From assembly GCF_017562075.2 (NCBI RefSeq), contig NC_054084.1, forward strand, positions 31,079,158-31,143,157: a stretch of DNA of 64,000 nt, in the 5' to 3' direction. Shown piece by piece: positions 13,101 to 23,563 of this stretch (the first letter of the stretch is position 1; each line of letters opens with the position of its first letter). Under the pieces are notes generated by a model. It was given only the letters and a program-made list of their open reading frames with translations. It had not been told where the DNA came from and made no database searches. The stretch comes from Anopheles merus (Eukaryota > Arthropoda > Insecta > Diptera > Culicidae). A program made the position numbers and the translations under genes.

Positions 13101-14578
13101 GAGAACACTCACTCTCTCGCTCGCTCTCTCTCTCTGTTCATCGCTTCGTCTCCATCACATTTTAAGCCGTATAAATCCGTTAATGCCCCACGACCATGGC
13201 GCGTGAGGGCTCCACGTTCGGTTTGCCCGGTTTGGCTCTAAAATCCTCCACCCCACGCTCTCTCAGTTCCTTCCCACGCACGCCAGGTTCGTCTTCTGGC
13301 GAGAGTCTCTTACGTAAGCGCAAGTAAGCGAGGCGAGCCGTACCACGCATTGAAAAATCTTCCCAAGCTCCACGACCTGCGAGTTGGGGATTGGGATTGG
13401 ATGAAGGAGACTGACCACGGTGCAAATGGTACGCGAGCATGGTAGGTCACTCAAGCGAGCTGACGAGGCGAGGGTGCTGAATGCTGTGCCAACTGTCCCG
13501 TTCCCGTTTCGCACGCCCGCCACTGAATTGCGTCCTAAGCGCGTGCGAAAGCTTTTGTTTCGAGCCATCCCTGTGCCGGTGCTTAAAACCGGTGCTAGCC
13601 GGTCGCTAGTAAGACAGTATTACCACCTGACCGGGCATTATCTAATCAAAACCATCCACCACCGCCACCCAGTTTCTTCTGCCCAAAAACAACGGGCTAC
13701 GGTTTGCGATTCGTGTGACAGTTTCAATCATTTTGTCAGCGCACGTAAATCTTGGGTTAACCGAGACGGAAATCCCTGGTGAAAACTAAAAGAGGGGTAA
13801 AAGCACATGAAAAATGCAGGGTTTTTAGGTGTAAAAGAACGTTAACGTTTGGGAAAATTCGAATTAAATTGAATCAAACATAGAGTAAAAATAACAATAA
13901 CAATGAATTCCATATGAGTTATATACACGCTTTTTAAAATCTCTTTGCAATCATGAATGACACTTCGCTCAAATATTCCATCCAAAGCTGAAGGCTTCAA
14001 CTCTGCTAAACCCTGCTAAACGCGTGCAGCTGACAGTTGTCGTGTAGTACGATTCCTTTTCCAACGGTAAAGGGACCACCGTGGCACGATGCTTATCAGA
14101 TTGAACCAGATCCTCCATATTGAACCAGAAACACACGATGGCAACCCTTCTAAAAGGTGCCACCACCATCACCAAACCAAAAACGAGCCCCTTTTCCCAT
14201 GGAGACGCCTGGTCACGCGTATGATGCGCTTGCTGGCTGCGTACTGATCCTTCGGGCACCGTGTCAAGGGTCATCCATCGGATCACGTCCGAGCAGAGTG
14301 CTTTTTGAGTGAAGGGAGGGCGTGAGTTCGTACATTGTCCCTGAGTACTGTAGTGTATAATTAAAGATAGATGAAGTGTATGTCAACAGCGCGGTGTCAG
14401 CTGATAATGAAAGCATCTGTAAATATCGCTATCGCATAGCGAACAGTGCGATTGAGCTCGTGGCAGGGGGGGGGGGGGAGAAATATAAAAACACGTCAAC
14501 ATTCATATCGAAACATGACTTTACTATTTACTACGCACGACTCACACAGTCCATTCTGCTTCTCTTGCTTCGTTTCAG

Positions 14579-17500
14579 GTCAACGTGACTTTGCGCTTGA
14601 AGGGAAATGAAAGTTGATTTACACCACAACAATAGCTACAGCTCATCGCCGCATTTTTGGGTTGTAAGTATCCAGCAACGGACAAATTCTTGCCGGCCAA
14701 CCTCACATACCACAGTGCATACTCACACGCACACACACACACACCACACAGTCATTAATATACTCCACCATGCAGCACAAACACCTTTTCCTGGTTCACC
14801 ATTCACGCAGCCAAACCTCATTTTGCTCCGGTGATAACTTTTCTCCCGCATTTGCCGGCAACTTTTTCGCTCCATCTGACCCTTTTTTCTTGGTCAAGTT
14901 TTGCTGCAAACCTTTCTACCGTGCAGACCTAAAAAACGTCACCATTCTTTTTAGCCTCCCGTGCGTGTGTCACTGTGTCACAAAAGGAAGCAGAATTTAT
15001 TACCACCCGGCAGATCAAACGTTCACCAGGGGGCACCGGAGCTCGAACTTACTTTCACCTTCATCATCGTGCCTTTCCTTCATTTCGGAGTCCCGGCTTT
15101 CGGTTGCGCAAATTAAGTGCAAAGTTAATGAGCTCCACGTGGCATTACGAGGAAGTAGTTTTGGGGTTTTTTTGGGGTACAGGCGAGAAATGGTGCTCTT
15201 TGGTGAATGATACCGCTACCTTTAACCTTACTGACGCAGAACCAGAAAAGGCACACACACACATACACGGTCGAGCTGGTTTGCTTTGAAGTTTTAAGGT
15301 TCAACTCAGTCACCCTCCTTTAAGGGACTTTTTGAAACACATAATTTCCTCACTACTCAGTTCGGGAGATTGAATTATTGCTGACAGGTAATAAACGGAC
15401 TGATGCATGATGGATGTTTGAAGCATTCATCACAGCATTGTTCAATGTTAGACAAGAAAATATCCCCCATCCCACAGCTGCTCAAGGCATTAGTGTACGG
15501 CAACTGTGTAATCCAACTGATACGTTTTGCTGTGCGGATTGCGTGCTGTTAGGCACTTTGCAGCCCAAATCATAGGAAAAGCCCCTGTAAAGTATGCAAC
15601 CCAAACCAACACCCTGGCTCAAAGTCATGCAAAACGCTCGTCAAGTGTGGCAAATGATTTTGTAACTCGTCTATCCATCGAATGTAAGCTCCCAGCTTGC
15701 ATAGATGTTTTTCAGAGCGTAAAACGGTGATTACGATGTTATGCCCCATATGCCCCTCACACGCTACAGTATCACATTCGATGGCCTATAAATGAGTTGG
15801 CTCATTATTTTTCGTTCATTTTGCTCTTCCACGCTGATAAAGTCTCTCGTTCACTCTCATTCTCTTTCTAACTCTCCCTCTTTCTCTCTCTCTTTCACTT
15901 TCCCAGGGTGCACTCTGGTGTACGGTCGGTGTCATCATATTCGGCGCTGTGGCTGTGATTTCATGTTGGATAAAACGATGCAGGTAAATATGGCTACGGC
16001 ACTGGGGGATGGTAATGCAGAAGATAAAAAAAAAACTGGAACACAACGGTGGTGGAAATCATTGAACAAGAAAATGCTGCTTGCTGAACAAGCACCAGCA
16101 ACACACAGGCAACTCTGCTCTCTCTCTCTCTCTCTCAATGATTCCGCCACCATGTGCTGTACCATCCTGGCACGGGTGGGATCCCCAAATGGGAACGTTT
16201 CGTTCAGCGCGCAACGAACGCAACAAGAATAGCAACAAAAAACAAACTCCCAGAACGGTACAAATATTGGGACGCAGTGAATATGTACGCGTGCATGTGT
16301 GTGTTTACCAATGTGTGCTCCCACAAGCGAGTGCAATGTAATGAAATGCAGTGAAAGGTGAATTGTGCAAAAATATGCCACATAAACAGTGTGTCAACAG
16401 TCAACGAAGGGCTGGGATTCGGTTCTGTACGTGCTCGAGCGATTGCGTTCGTTTCTCGTTCCTCTTGTTTGCTCATATCCTTCTCCGTTTGGTCTCAACA
16501 CGGCACGACGACAGGCAGCATAAAATGTTGCAACACTGGCATGTTTCACCTAGGTAGCAACAGCAGCAGCAGCAGCAGCAGCACAGACCGTCTGGCAGGT
16601 GCTGTAAAATGTAACAATCGATTCTGCTCTTGGCAAGGCGACGGAGAGTGTAGTGGTGGCATTCAATCCATCCGGCATCGAGGGAATGGAAAAAAGAGGA
16701 ACAAAACGAACCTGTTACAACAAATCAAACACAGTCTACATGTAAAACAAAACAGTGGTGCACACTCACACAAACACACACACACACACACACACACACT
16801 GACGAAAGGGTAAGGGATTACGTGAGAACTTCAAATCAACTATTTCTGACAGTGCTTCGGGGCAGCAGCAGTAGCAGGCAGTTCGCTTATCGAATCAAAG
16901 CCCTACTGCACCCTACTGTGGCAGGGAGTGGGTGAAGAGAGGGGCCTTTGAAATCCAATTCAAATCACATTTTACAGGGCCGTAGCTCTGCGTTGTTGCG
17001 AATACGTAAAATGAAATTTACATCTCGATTCAAGCCCGACAATGTCCATGTATCCGTTGCGCCCTTCCGGTCCGCTCGCTTTGCATTGTGTTCGGCTTTT
17101 GTTAACTTTTTTTTCGTTTTTTGAGGGACTACCAACGCGCATCGCTTGATGCTAGAGAGCGTGCTCGAATCGGCTCGACCGTAAAGTGTATTAAAATTGG
17201 GAAACTATGAAAGGGAGGAACAGCGAACAACCCGAAGAGGGTGTTGATGGACAATGAAAAAGGGAGAGATACTGTAGCAAAGTGGCAAAGGAAAGGAGAC
17301 GATACAAATTAGCATTTATTTGGAGTGCAACTACAATGAGTGTCAGCGCTGAAGTTGCTTCAGCATCGTCAACAGAGCTTGTCTCTACGTCAACTTACTG
17401 CGCTAGTTGCTCAGGAAGTACTGTACAATAGTTTGCTTGATGGAAATGGCAAAGTAAAGCGATAAACAAGGTTTTCTTTTTTCGATTATCCATGCCTGCA

Positions 17501-20500
17501 AAACACGTTGCCTCCAACCTCAAACACTTTCAATCACAATCATTTTGCATTTGCATACCTTCTTTTTAATCCATCCCATCCATTCCGGTAATGAATTCAC
17601 AGCATTCCAAACACATCCGGTTACAGGAAGGCTTCAATCCATATAGTTACATATGCTGTGGCAAAGGTACACGAAAACAAGCCTTACCCAGAAGGCCTTA
17701 AGGTGATGGCTTATCGGCAGGCCGAATACACAAGCAAGCGGAATGATTGATTATTTTCTAACCCCATGGAAATTGATTTTAGATTATCTGTCCTAGAATA
17801 TCACCCGGAAGCATCCAACCTTACCGCCTCACAGTAACTACTGTTTTGTTCTAGTCGTATCTCTTCTGCCATGCAAATACAAAAACTAGTCGAGTGGATG
17901 TGGTCAACCTCTTTCTAACCCCATCGGAAAAACAAACCCAATCACACAAGAGTGTCCCCTCGTTTGCGTTTTGTATCATTTAGTGAATCGATTTGTCTGT
18001 TTGTTTGTGCCCATTCACCCCACGAGAGGCAGGTTTTGGTGTTTTCTTTTTTGGGAAATGACAATTTTGCCTCGTAACGACTTTTTAATGATGGTTTTAC
18101 ACTTCGTCCCGTTCGAATGGGTTCTTTTAAGGATGCTTTTTTTGGCTGCGGAAGGATAAGTATCACAATGGGGAGAGGGAATTCTCTAGAGCAAAACACG
18201 AAAACCCTGATCCTGATGAATTGATGGATTTAAATAATGATTTTCTTTTCTTTGTCAAGATACAATACGTTACAATCTGCTCGAATTTGCGAGTTTAGAG
18301 TCAATCTAATTCGTATCACTCGTTCAAACAACCACTAAACTTCCGTTTGTACGTGCTTTCAACACCGATTGCATACTGTGCAGGCGAATCATCCCTAAGC
18401 GCCCGCAGCTATGCAATTTTCATAGCAATCGTAAGGCGAAAAGGGAGAAATTCAACCCGAACTTCCGATTGCAAAACTTAAACCACCACAAAGTTCATCC
18501 AACTTATATATGCTCGCACGTGCCCAGCCAAAGCATTTCCCCTACCCCGAACTGTGAAGCTCGTTTGACCTACATACAATTCCCGTTCGGAATGGCACCA
18601 TTTTGGCTTGTTTTTTTTTTTAGCATCACACTTGCTGATCTAGATAGACCGATGCAGCTGAGTGAGTTTGAAATTCGCAAACCAAAATCACACCACCCAA
18701 CGCCTCGAGCGCCTTGCATACACATCCCCACACACAATACTCTACACCTCGAGCGTACACATGATTTATTATTCATGCGCACCCAGTTTTCGTTCGTGCC
18801 GCACGATACCCTGGCAAACGACTGTACCATGGCTGGAGTGTTTTGTCGAAAACCACCGCCGCACACACCGCATTTGGAAAACACTGGCACTGGAAGATGT
18901 TTTATTTTTACCATTTCCCGGGTAAGCTTTCCAAATCGAGCAAGGATTATGCTGCCATTTTCCCCGCAGCAACAGCAGCACAATGTTTATCTTCATGCAT
19001 GAGCGAGCCCGGCTGCACAATTGCAAAGTTTTAAGTGGCTTCTTGAGCTACCCGCCACTGACCTAGGCGTGCTTGAAGGCGACAAGGAAACACGGACACG
19101 AACCTTACCGAGAGCCGCCGAGTGATCTATTTTACTTTCCTTTGTGTGTTTGCGTTTGCCGCGCTCGCTCCGCCCCGCGGGGGTAATGCACAGCGGGACC
19201 CTTTTCGCTTTTCGGAATGAAACCGTTCATCCTACGTATTCAACGGCGCAAAAGAATGGAGAAAGGTCAAAGGGCTAACGAGCATTTGCTCGATCGTAAT
19301 TTCTTGCTGCCGTGGGCAAAGCACAGACCGCAACTTTGGCCGCCTCGTCGCTTACATTAGAAGCGGCCCACAAGCCGACCCCGGCTTTACAGCCCACTGC
19401 GTTTATCTCGGCGTGTAGTGTACCCGGAGGCGCAGTGGGTTGAGAAAATTATAATTCCATCCCCACCCCAACCCGTCCATCCCGAGCACCGAAACGCCCA
19501 TCCAAATCTAGGTTGATAACTTCATACACCCGCCCGAAGGTTCGCTTTTGTTTTGAAATTTTAATTTTGACATTTCGCGTCCATTTTTGTTGCTGGTACC
19601 AAAGGCAGTGCCGGCATCGGCACTCCTCCCTACCAAAATGTGTGTGGGACGCCACAACTGGTGAAATATGTTTCACAGCGCAAGATGAAACCAGCGCACA
19701 CTGGTGCTGCGTGGAAAGGCGGCCGTTAAAAGGCCTGTTACGCTGACCGTGTTGCATACATTCAGGCGCTACGAAGCAGCGAGCTTGAAAACGCCTTAGA
19801 AGCATTTCAAAACGCACTTCACTTTGGCGACACACACTTCGGACACGATACGGAGAAAGCGTGTCAACGTGTCTGAGACGTGTGCTAAATCTCAATGGAA
19901 GTTGGTGAAATGAAATTTTAAAAATTCATAACCTAAACCCTTCCAGCAAGCACACACACCCAGCCAGAACCGGTGGGAGCTTGTTGGACGGGGGAAAAGT
20001 CCAATCCATCCGTCTGCCGGTCGGCCGTGTGCTTCATCAAAGTGTCATTTAGTGCTGGTCATCTAGCAGGCGTTGCTTGTGGGTGACATGTTTGTGTCCA
20101 CTCACCGCCTCTCTTCCCATTCCGCCCCGCCTTCCCTTTCATAGTGTCGTTTGAAAGAGAAATGTCAACCGAGGACGCATCGGCACCGTCTTGGAGTAAT
20201 GAGACAGTCTTTGTCAGTGACGTTCGCACCAACACCGCCCAACACACGGAGCTGATACCCGAGGCGGGTACACGCTGTATCATATACGGTTCTGTCGTTC
20301 AGCTTCTTTTCACCTCTCCAAGGTGCCATTTCTCACCCAGGCACGCGCTTCCCCTCACAAACGTATGGCTTCGTATGGTTTGCTGTCAGCAAGCAGCAAC
20401 ATTCAAAGAAAAACCACCGCTTTCATCGTTTCATGGCCAAAAAAAAAACAGTCAAAGCAAAACCCGTGCGGCGAAACGCTGTACCCCGCTCACTTCAAAG
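14579..20500 (+). CDS. Predicted single-pass membrane protein (N-terminal exons), possible membrane-anchored 5' end of slob
   Basis: Four exons join with matching phases: coding 14607-14663, then 15907-15983, 18624-18661 and 20145-20500. The start ATG at 14607 is preceded by two in-frame TGAs in its exon. The N-terminus reads MKVDLHHNNSYSSSPHFWV and contains an N-N-S sequon. It is followed by a hydrophobic helix, GALWCTVGVIIFGAVAVISC (about residues 20-39), then WIKRCS. There is no cleavable signal peptide, so the positive-inside rule predicts N-terminus outside and C-terminus in the cytosol. The cytosolic part is acidic (STEDASAPSW). Each join has a strong donor (gtaagt, gtaaat, gtgagt) and a pyrimidine-rich acceptor. 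The last exon ends AAAG|gtaaat in phase 0, as the first clear slob exon requires. Either this is a transmembrane N-terminus of a slob isoform, or it is a separate gene whose final exon I did not find. I do not recognise the family. The second half of the last exon looks weakly coding, so its end is uncertain. Confidence 0.55.
14607..14663 (+). CDS. Membrane-protein exon 1 (start codon)
   Basis: The sequence runs from ATG 14607 to the donor GTT|gtaagt in phase 0 and encodes 19 residues. The exon's 5' edge may be the acceptor cgtttcag at 14571-14578. Alternatively the 5'UTR may be continuous with a TATA-like start near 14484. Confidence 0.6.
15538..15600. repeat. Hairpin-repeat, diverged inverted pair
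   Basis: Left arm ATTGCGTGCTGTTAGGC and right arm CCCCTGTAAAGTATGCAAC; more diverged than the other pairs. Confidence 0.4.
15907..15983 (+). CDS. Membrane-protein exon 2 (transmembrane helix)
   Basis: The acceptor follows a long CT-rich tract (ctttcactttcccag) and the donor is TGCAG|gtaaat. The exon is phase 0 in and phase 2 out. It encodes an uninterrupted hydrophobic helix ending in WIKRC, which together with the splice sites is the best coding evidence in this part of the window. Confidence 0.65.
16775..16798. repeat. (CA)n microsatellite
   Basis: Twelve CA units. Confidence 0.9.
18368..18417. repeat. Hairpin-repeat, inverted pair
   Basis: Left arm ATTGCATACTGTGCAGGCG, 13-nt spacer, right arm CGCCCGCAGCTATGCAAT. 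It lies about 200 bp before membrane-protein exon 3. Confidence 0.65.
18624..18661 (+). CDS. Membrane-protein exon 3 (38 nt)
   Basis: The acceptor is a near-pure T tract (ttttttttttttag) and the donor is CTGA|gtgagt. The exon is phase 2 in and phase 1 out and encodes S-ITLADLDRPMQL. A longer open frame runs through here to about 19002, but the strong donor and the phase match to the next exon favour the short form. Confidence 0.55.
19751..19810. repeat. Hairpin-repeat, inverted pair
   Basis: Left arm GTTGCATACATTCAGGCG and right arm CGCCTTAGAAGCATTTCAA, 23 nt apart. Confidence 0.55.
20145..20500 (+). CDS. Membrane-protein exon 4 (cytosolic tail, 3' end uncertain)
   Basis: The acceptor is ccctttcatag. 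The exon enters in phase 1, so A+TG restores an ATG codon followed by SFEREMSTEDASAPSW. The strongest donor is TCAAAG|gtaaat at 20501, phase 0. A weaker donor is GCGG|gtacac near 20268. If the weaker donor is used, the acceptor at 20784-20789 would give a short terminal peptide ending IERYFQRIHD and a stop. Confidence 0.45.
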
Positions 20501-20530
20501 GTAAATGAAAACCTGCCCACGGCGTACGCA

Positions 20531-20548
20531 CTTGCATACTTGCAGGCG
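20531..20548 (-). repeat. Hairpin-repeat motif, single arm
   Basis: CTTGCATACTTGCAGGCG, left-arm orientation, about 30 bp after the candidate donor of membrane-protein exon 4. Confidence 0.5.
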
Positions 20549-21119
20549 CTGCCAAATGTCAAAGGTCATATCGGGCAGGAGCGAAATTTTGAGCGAAATC
20601 GTACACAGAGCGCCACGTCCCTCCCCCCGCACTTAATGCTTACCGCAGCGAGCAGAGGTGTTCAATCATGCTTTTCATAAATGTTTGTTTCACTTCGCTC
20701 AGAAGAGAAAGAAAAATTAAAAGAAATGAAAAAGCTCCTCTATTTATCTTGCCATTCTGGCGAGGGCCTGTGATTCGGGCGTACCATTTCCCAGGAATCG
20801 AACGATACTTCCAACGAATACATGATTAATTAACCTGGCGGCCTCTGATCGGCAATGAAGTCATCCAAACGAATGCTAACCCAATCCCAATAATGGCCAA
20901 AAAGACACATGAAACCTAACCATCACCACCACCGCTACGCAAACACACACACACACAGCCATGCGAAGGCGTGGAGGCGAGTAAATGGCAAAGGCAACAA
21001 TCCGCCTCGAAGCGAAATAAGTTTCCTTTTTTTGCCACCGCCAACGCACGAAAACCCGGTTCGGTCGGTGTGTATTGCCCCAGCACGCTCACTCGTTACT
21101 CGTAAAGCCAACCCACCTA

Positions 21120-21141
21120 CACACACACACACACACACACA
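21120..21141. repeat. (CA)n microsatellite
   Basis: Eleven CA units. Confidence 0.9.
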
Positions 21142-22952
21142 GCTTGTAATACTGCCCGTAACTAAACGGCCCCAGTCGAGCTAGCGCATTTTGCGAGCTT
21201 GTTGGCTTCACCGACCGGAGCCCAGCGTTCATATCCGTTCCGTCCGTCCGTCGACGCTGACAGGCTGTACTTTCGTGTGTATGGTTGACGCTCGCTGCAG
21301 CACTGCGTTGTAACGTGTACCTGCGATGGGTTGTGTGAGGAAAGTGCTGTGCGTGTAGTGTGCCTGGGTACGAACAACGTCACGTCGCGGATGTAAATGC
21401 ATCCGTGGGTCTGGCCTTCCGGGAGCGCACAAGTGCTGCTGCCGATGAAGTTGCGCCTGATGGGGCAAGGTTTACGCCTATTTGAGCACCCCCAAAATGT
21501 CGATAAACGGCTTGTGAACGGCGGTGTGAACGTTCCAGCTGCCGCCAACTCTTCCGTTGCGAATTAGTGGTGCCACCCAGTAGTGCGTTAGCGGTTACAG
21601 TTTGTTTGTGGAGCGTTCGTTTGCAGCGTCAAACTGTGGAGATTTCAGCCGAAAAGTGAAAATAAAGCGGCTTCCGACACGCGGATGGTGGTGATGCATG
21701 GTAAATTGTTTGTGTTTCGCGAGTGCAATTTCTACCCCGCCCGATATTACCTTTTTTCCGTTAAAATTTGTTACTAAAGCTGACACAGTGGAGTAAGAAA
21801 GTGGAGAGTTGGCTGACAGGTGCCTTACCTTGTAGACAAGGACGTACGTTAGTAGTGGAGATTTTTGGGGGCCAAAGAATTTAGGAGAATGATGTATTAA
21901 CCTTTCTTTTTGTACACAAAGTTATAGAGTAAGTTATTTTAATATTCTAAAAGCTCTAAATTTAATGGATATTTTCCATTCATGATTCTCAAAAAGAGCT
22001 TCAATCTTGAAGTAATGCTTTTAAAGTAAAAACTTTGAAGTGATAACATGACTCGTACTTAGTACTCATTTTAAACAAATTTCTTCAACAGATCAATATT
22101 TAAACTAGATAAGTATATCAGGGTAATGTCTTCTAAAGTATCCAAACTTTACATTTTTATAAACAACCTTCTTCCCAAACTTCGTAAGAACTTCGTCGAC
22201 TTCTTTAAGCTAATTCGTTTAACAAAACATCCACCCCCTCTAACCTTAATACAAAAACTCACAAACCACTTCGGTGTCCTTAATTGTTTGATTCTTAAAG
22301 CGTCGCCACGTGACGGCCGGCACACTGTGCCGCCCGGCAAACGGCTGCAGCTGTGGGCCTGTAGGACTTAATGCGCTTACCTGCTGCACGCTGCTCTAGA
22401 GCAGACAAAACGCGAGCCAACACGCAAACAGTCGCCACTGTTGCAGCCAGTGACCCTCGTGGCCAAACCAAAGCACTACACGTGCATTGTACAGGTGGCC
22501 ACTACGGGGCTAACTTTGCAAAGCTGGTCAATGAGCCTGCCGTATGCTGGCGCATATGCATGGCCAGTTGATTCCGGGACACGATTTGTACCCCTAAAAC
22601 TGGAGTGAGCATAAAGAAACTGATCAATTGCACGTTTTCTTAGTCCCGGTGAACACGTGCGTAACAAATGCTGCACACTTTTCTGTTCACCAACCCAAAA
22701 AAAGAAAGCAAAAACTCTTACCAACTCCCTCTTCTGTGAGTCTTCGCTCTATCTCTCTCTGTCACAACTGTCTCACGAATTGCACCGAAAACTTCTCCTA
22801 TTACTTTCATTGGGGCTTTTCGCATTAGCAACACGTGGAGCACGACCAGTGTGCTTCATTCGGGGAAATCAATTTTAGCAAACGGTTCCTCCTTAAATTG
22901 TCTCCACGTCCCAATTTGCGGTACCACTTTAAACACTGACCCTGCCTCCTAG

Positions 22953-23563
22953 GATACAACGAACAAACAGCCCCCGTCAGCGGCTAGAGCACAGCAGCAA
23001 CAGCAGCATCACAAACTTCATCCCGAGAAGCAGCAGAAAAAACTGCGCACGCCGGACACGTCATCCACCTTTCTTCCATCGCAGCAACAACCGATCACGG
23101 TACAAAGGGAACAACTGGTACTGCCAACGGCACAGCCGTTGCCACAGCAACAGCAACAACAGCAACCATCGAAACCGCTCCAGCTGCACCTGCAGCCGGA
23201 GCAGCAGGAACCACTATCGGCGATACAGGAAAAATCAACCGAACACGTCCACATCTGTCCCGCGCCAGCGCCGGCAGCACCGGGCAGGGTCGAAACGCCG
23301 GGCCCGAAAACCGGACCCAAAGACCGGGACCAACCGGCCGTCGGGCCGCCGGTGTCCTTTTCCTTCTACAAGACAATCAATACGGTGATCAAGAGCAGCC
23401 GCAAGATCATAGTGCGCGTTTGCGAGGTGACCAATGTGAAGACCAAGCTCAAGATGTTCAACCTCTACTCGACGATGAACAAGCGCAACGGCGCGGACGA
23501 TAAGGAGGCGAAGGAGGTCGAAACGACCGGTCACGATCGGTTCTGTCAGGAGCGGCCCTCGAG
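22953..23563 (+). CDS. slob: slob exon A (Q-rich N-terminus)
   Basis: The acceptor is cctgcctcctag; its TAG is an in-frame stop immediately upstream, so a spliced 5' exon in phase 0 is required. The exon encodes CAG/CAA-rich glutamine runs, a Pro-rich part, then the ordered-looking SFYKTINTVIKSSRKIIVRV. The donor is CGAG|gtaagt, phase 2. The first in-frame Met is in KLKMFNLYS. Confidence 0.8.

Larger units (their letters stand above)
1..14578. other. Non-coding upstream region, no supported gene
   Basis: I find no open frame with convincing coding character here. The longer frames are low-complexity, overlap open frames on the other strand, or run through microsatellites. The region holds long CA, GT and CT tracts, a poly-G run near 5231-5244, and several copies of the short hairpin repeat described separately. 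Candidate core-promoter sequence includes a TATA-like stretch near 14484 (ATATAAAAAC) about 120 bp before the first ATG of the + strand membrane-protein exons, and another near 11216 (CATATAAATT). Non-coding 5' exons of the downstream gene could lie here but cannot be recognised from sequence alone. Confidence 0.6.

Noticed and set aside
13180..13782. Open frames of 86-120 codons on both strands
   Set aside because: The region is GC-rich with open frames on both strands and no family resemblance or splice support.
15984..16815. Frames with a (CAG)n run near 16560 as a next exon after the transmembrane exon
   Set aside because: The acceptor there gives an immediate in-frame TAG in the phase required.
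18662..19002. Continuation of the long + strand frame beyond membrane-protein exon 3
   Set aside because: The strong gtgagt donor at 18662, the phase match to the next exon and weak codon character argue that this part is intron.
19449..19895. 148-codon - strand frame with several Cys
   Set aside because: The Cys/His spacing fits no zinc-binding pattern I know, and the region contains a hairpin-repeat copy.
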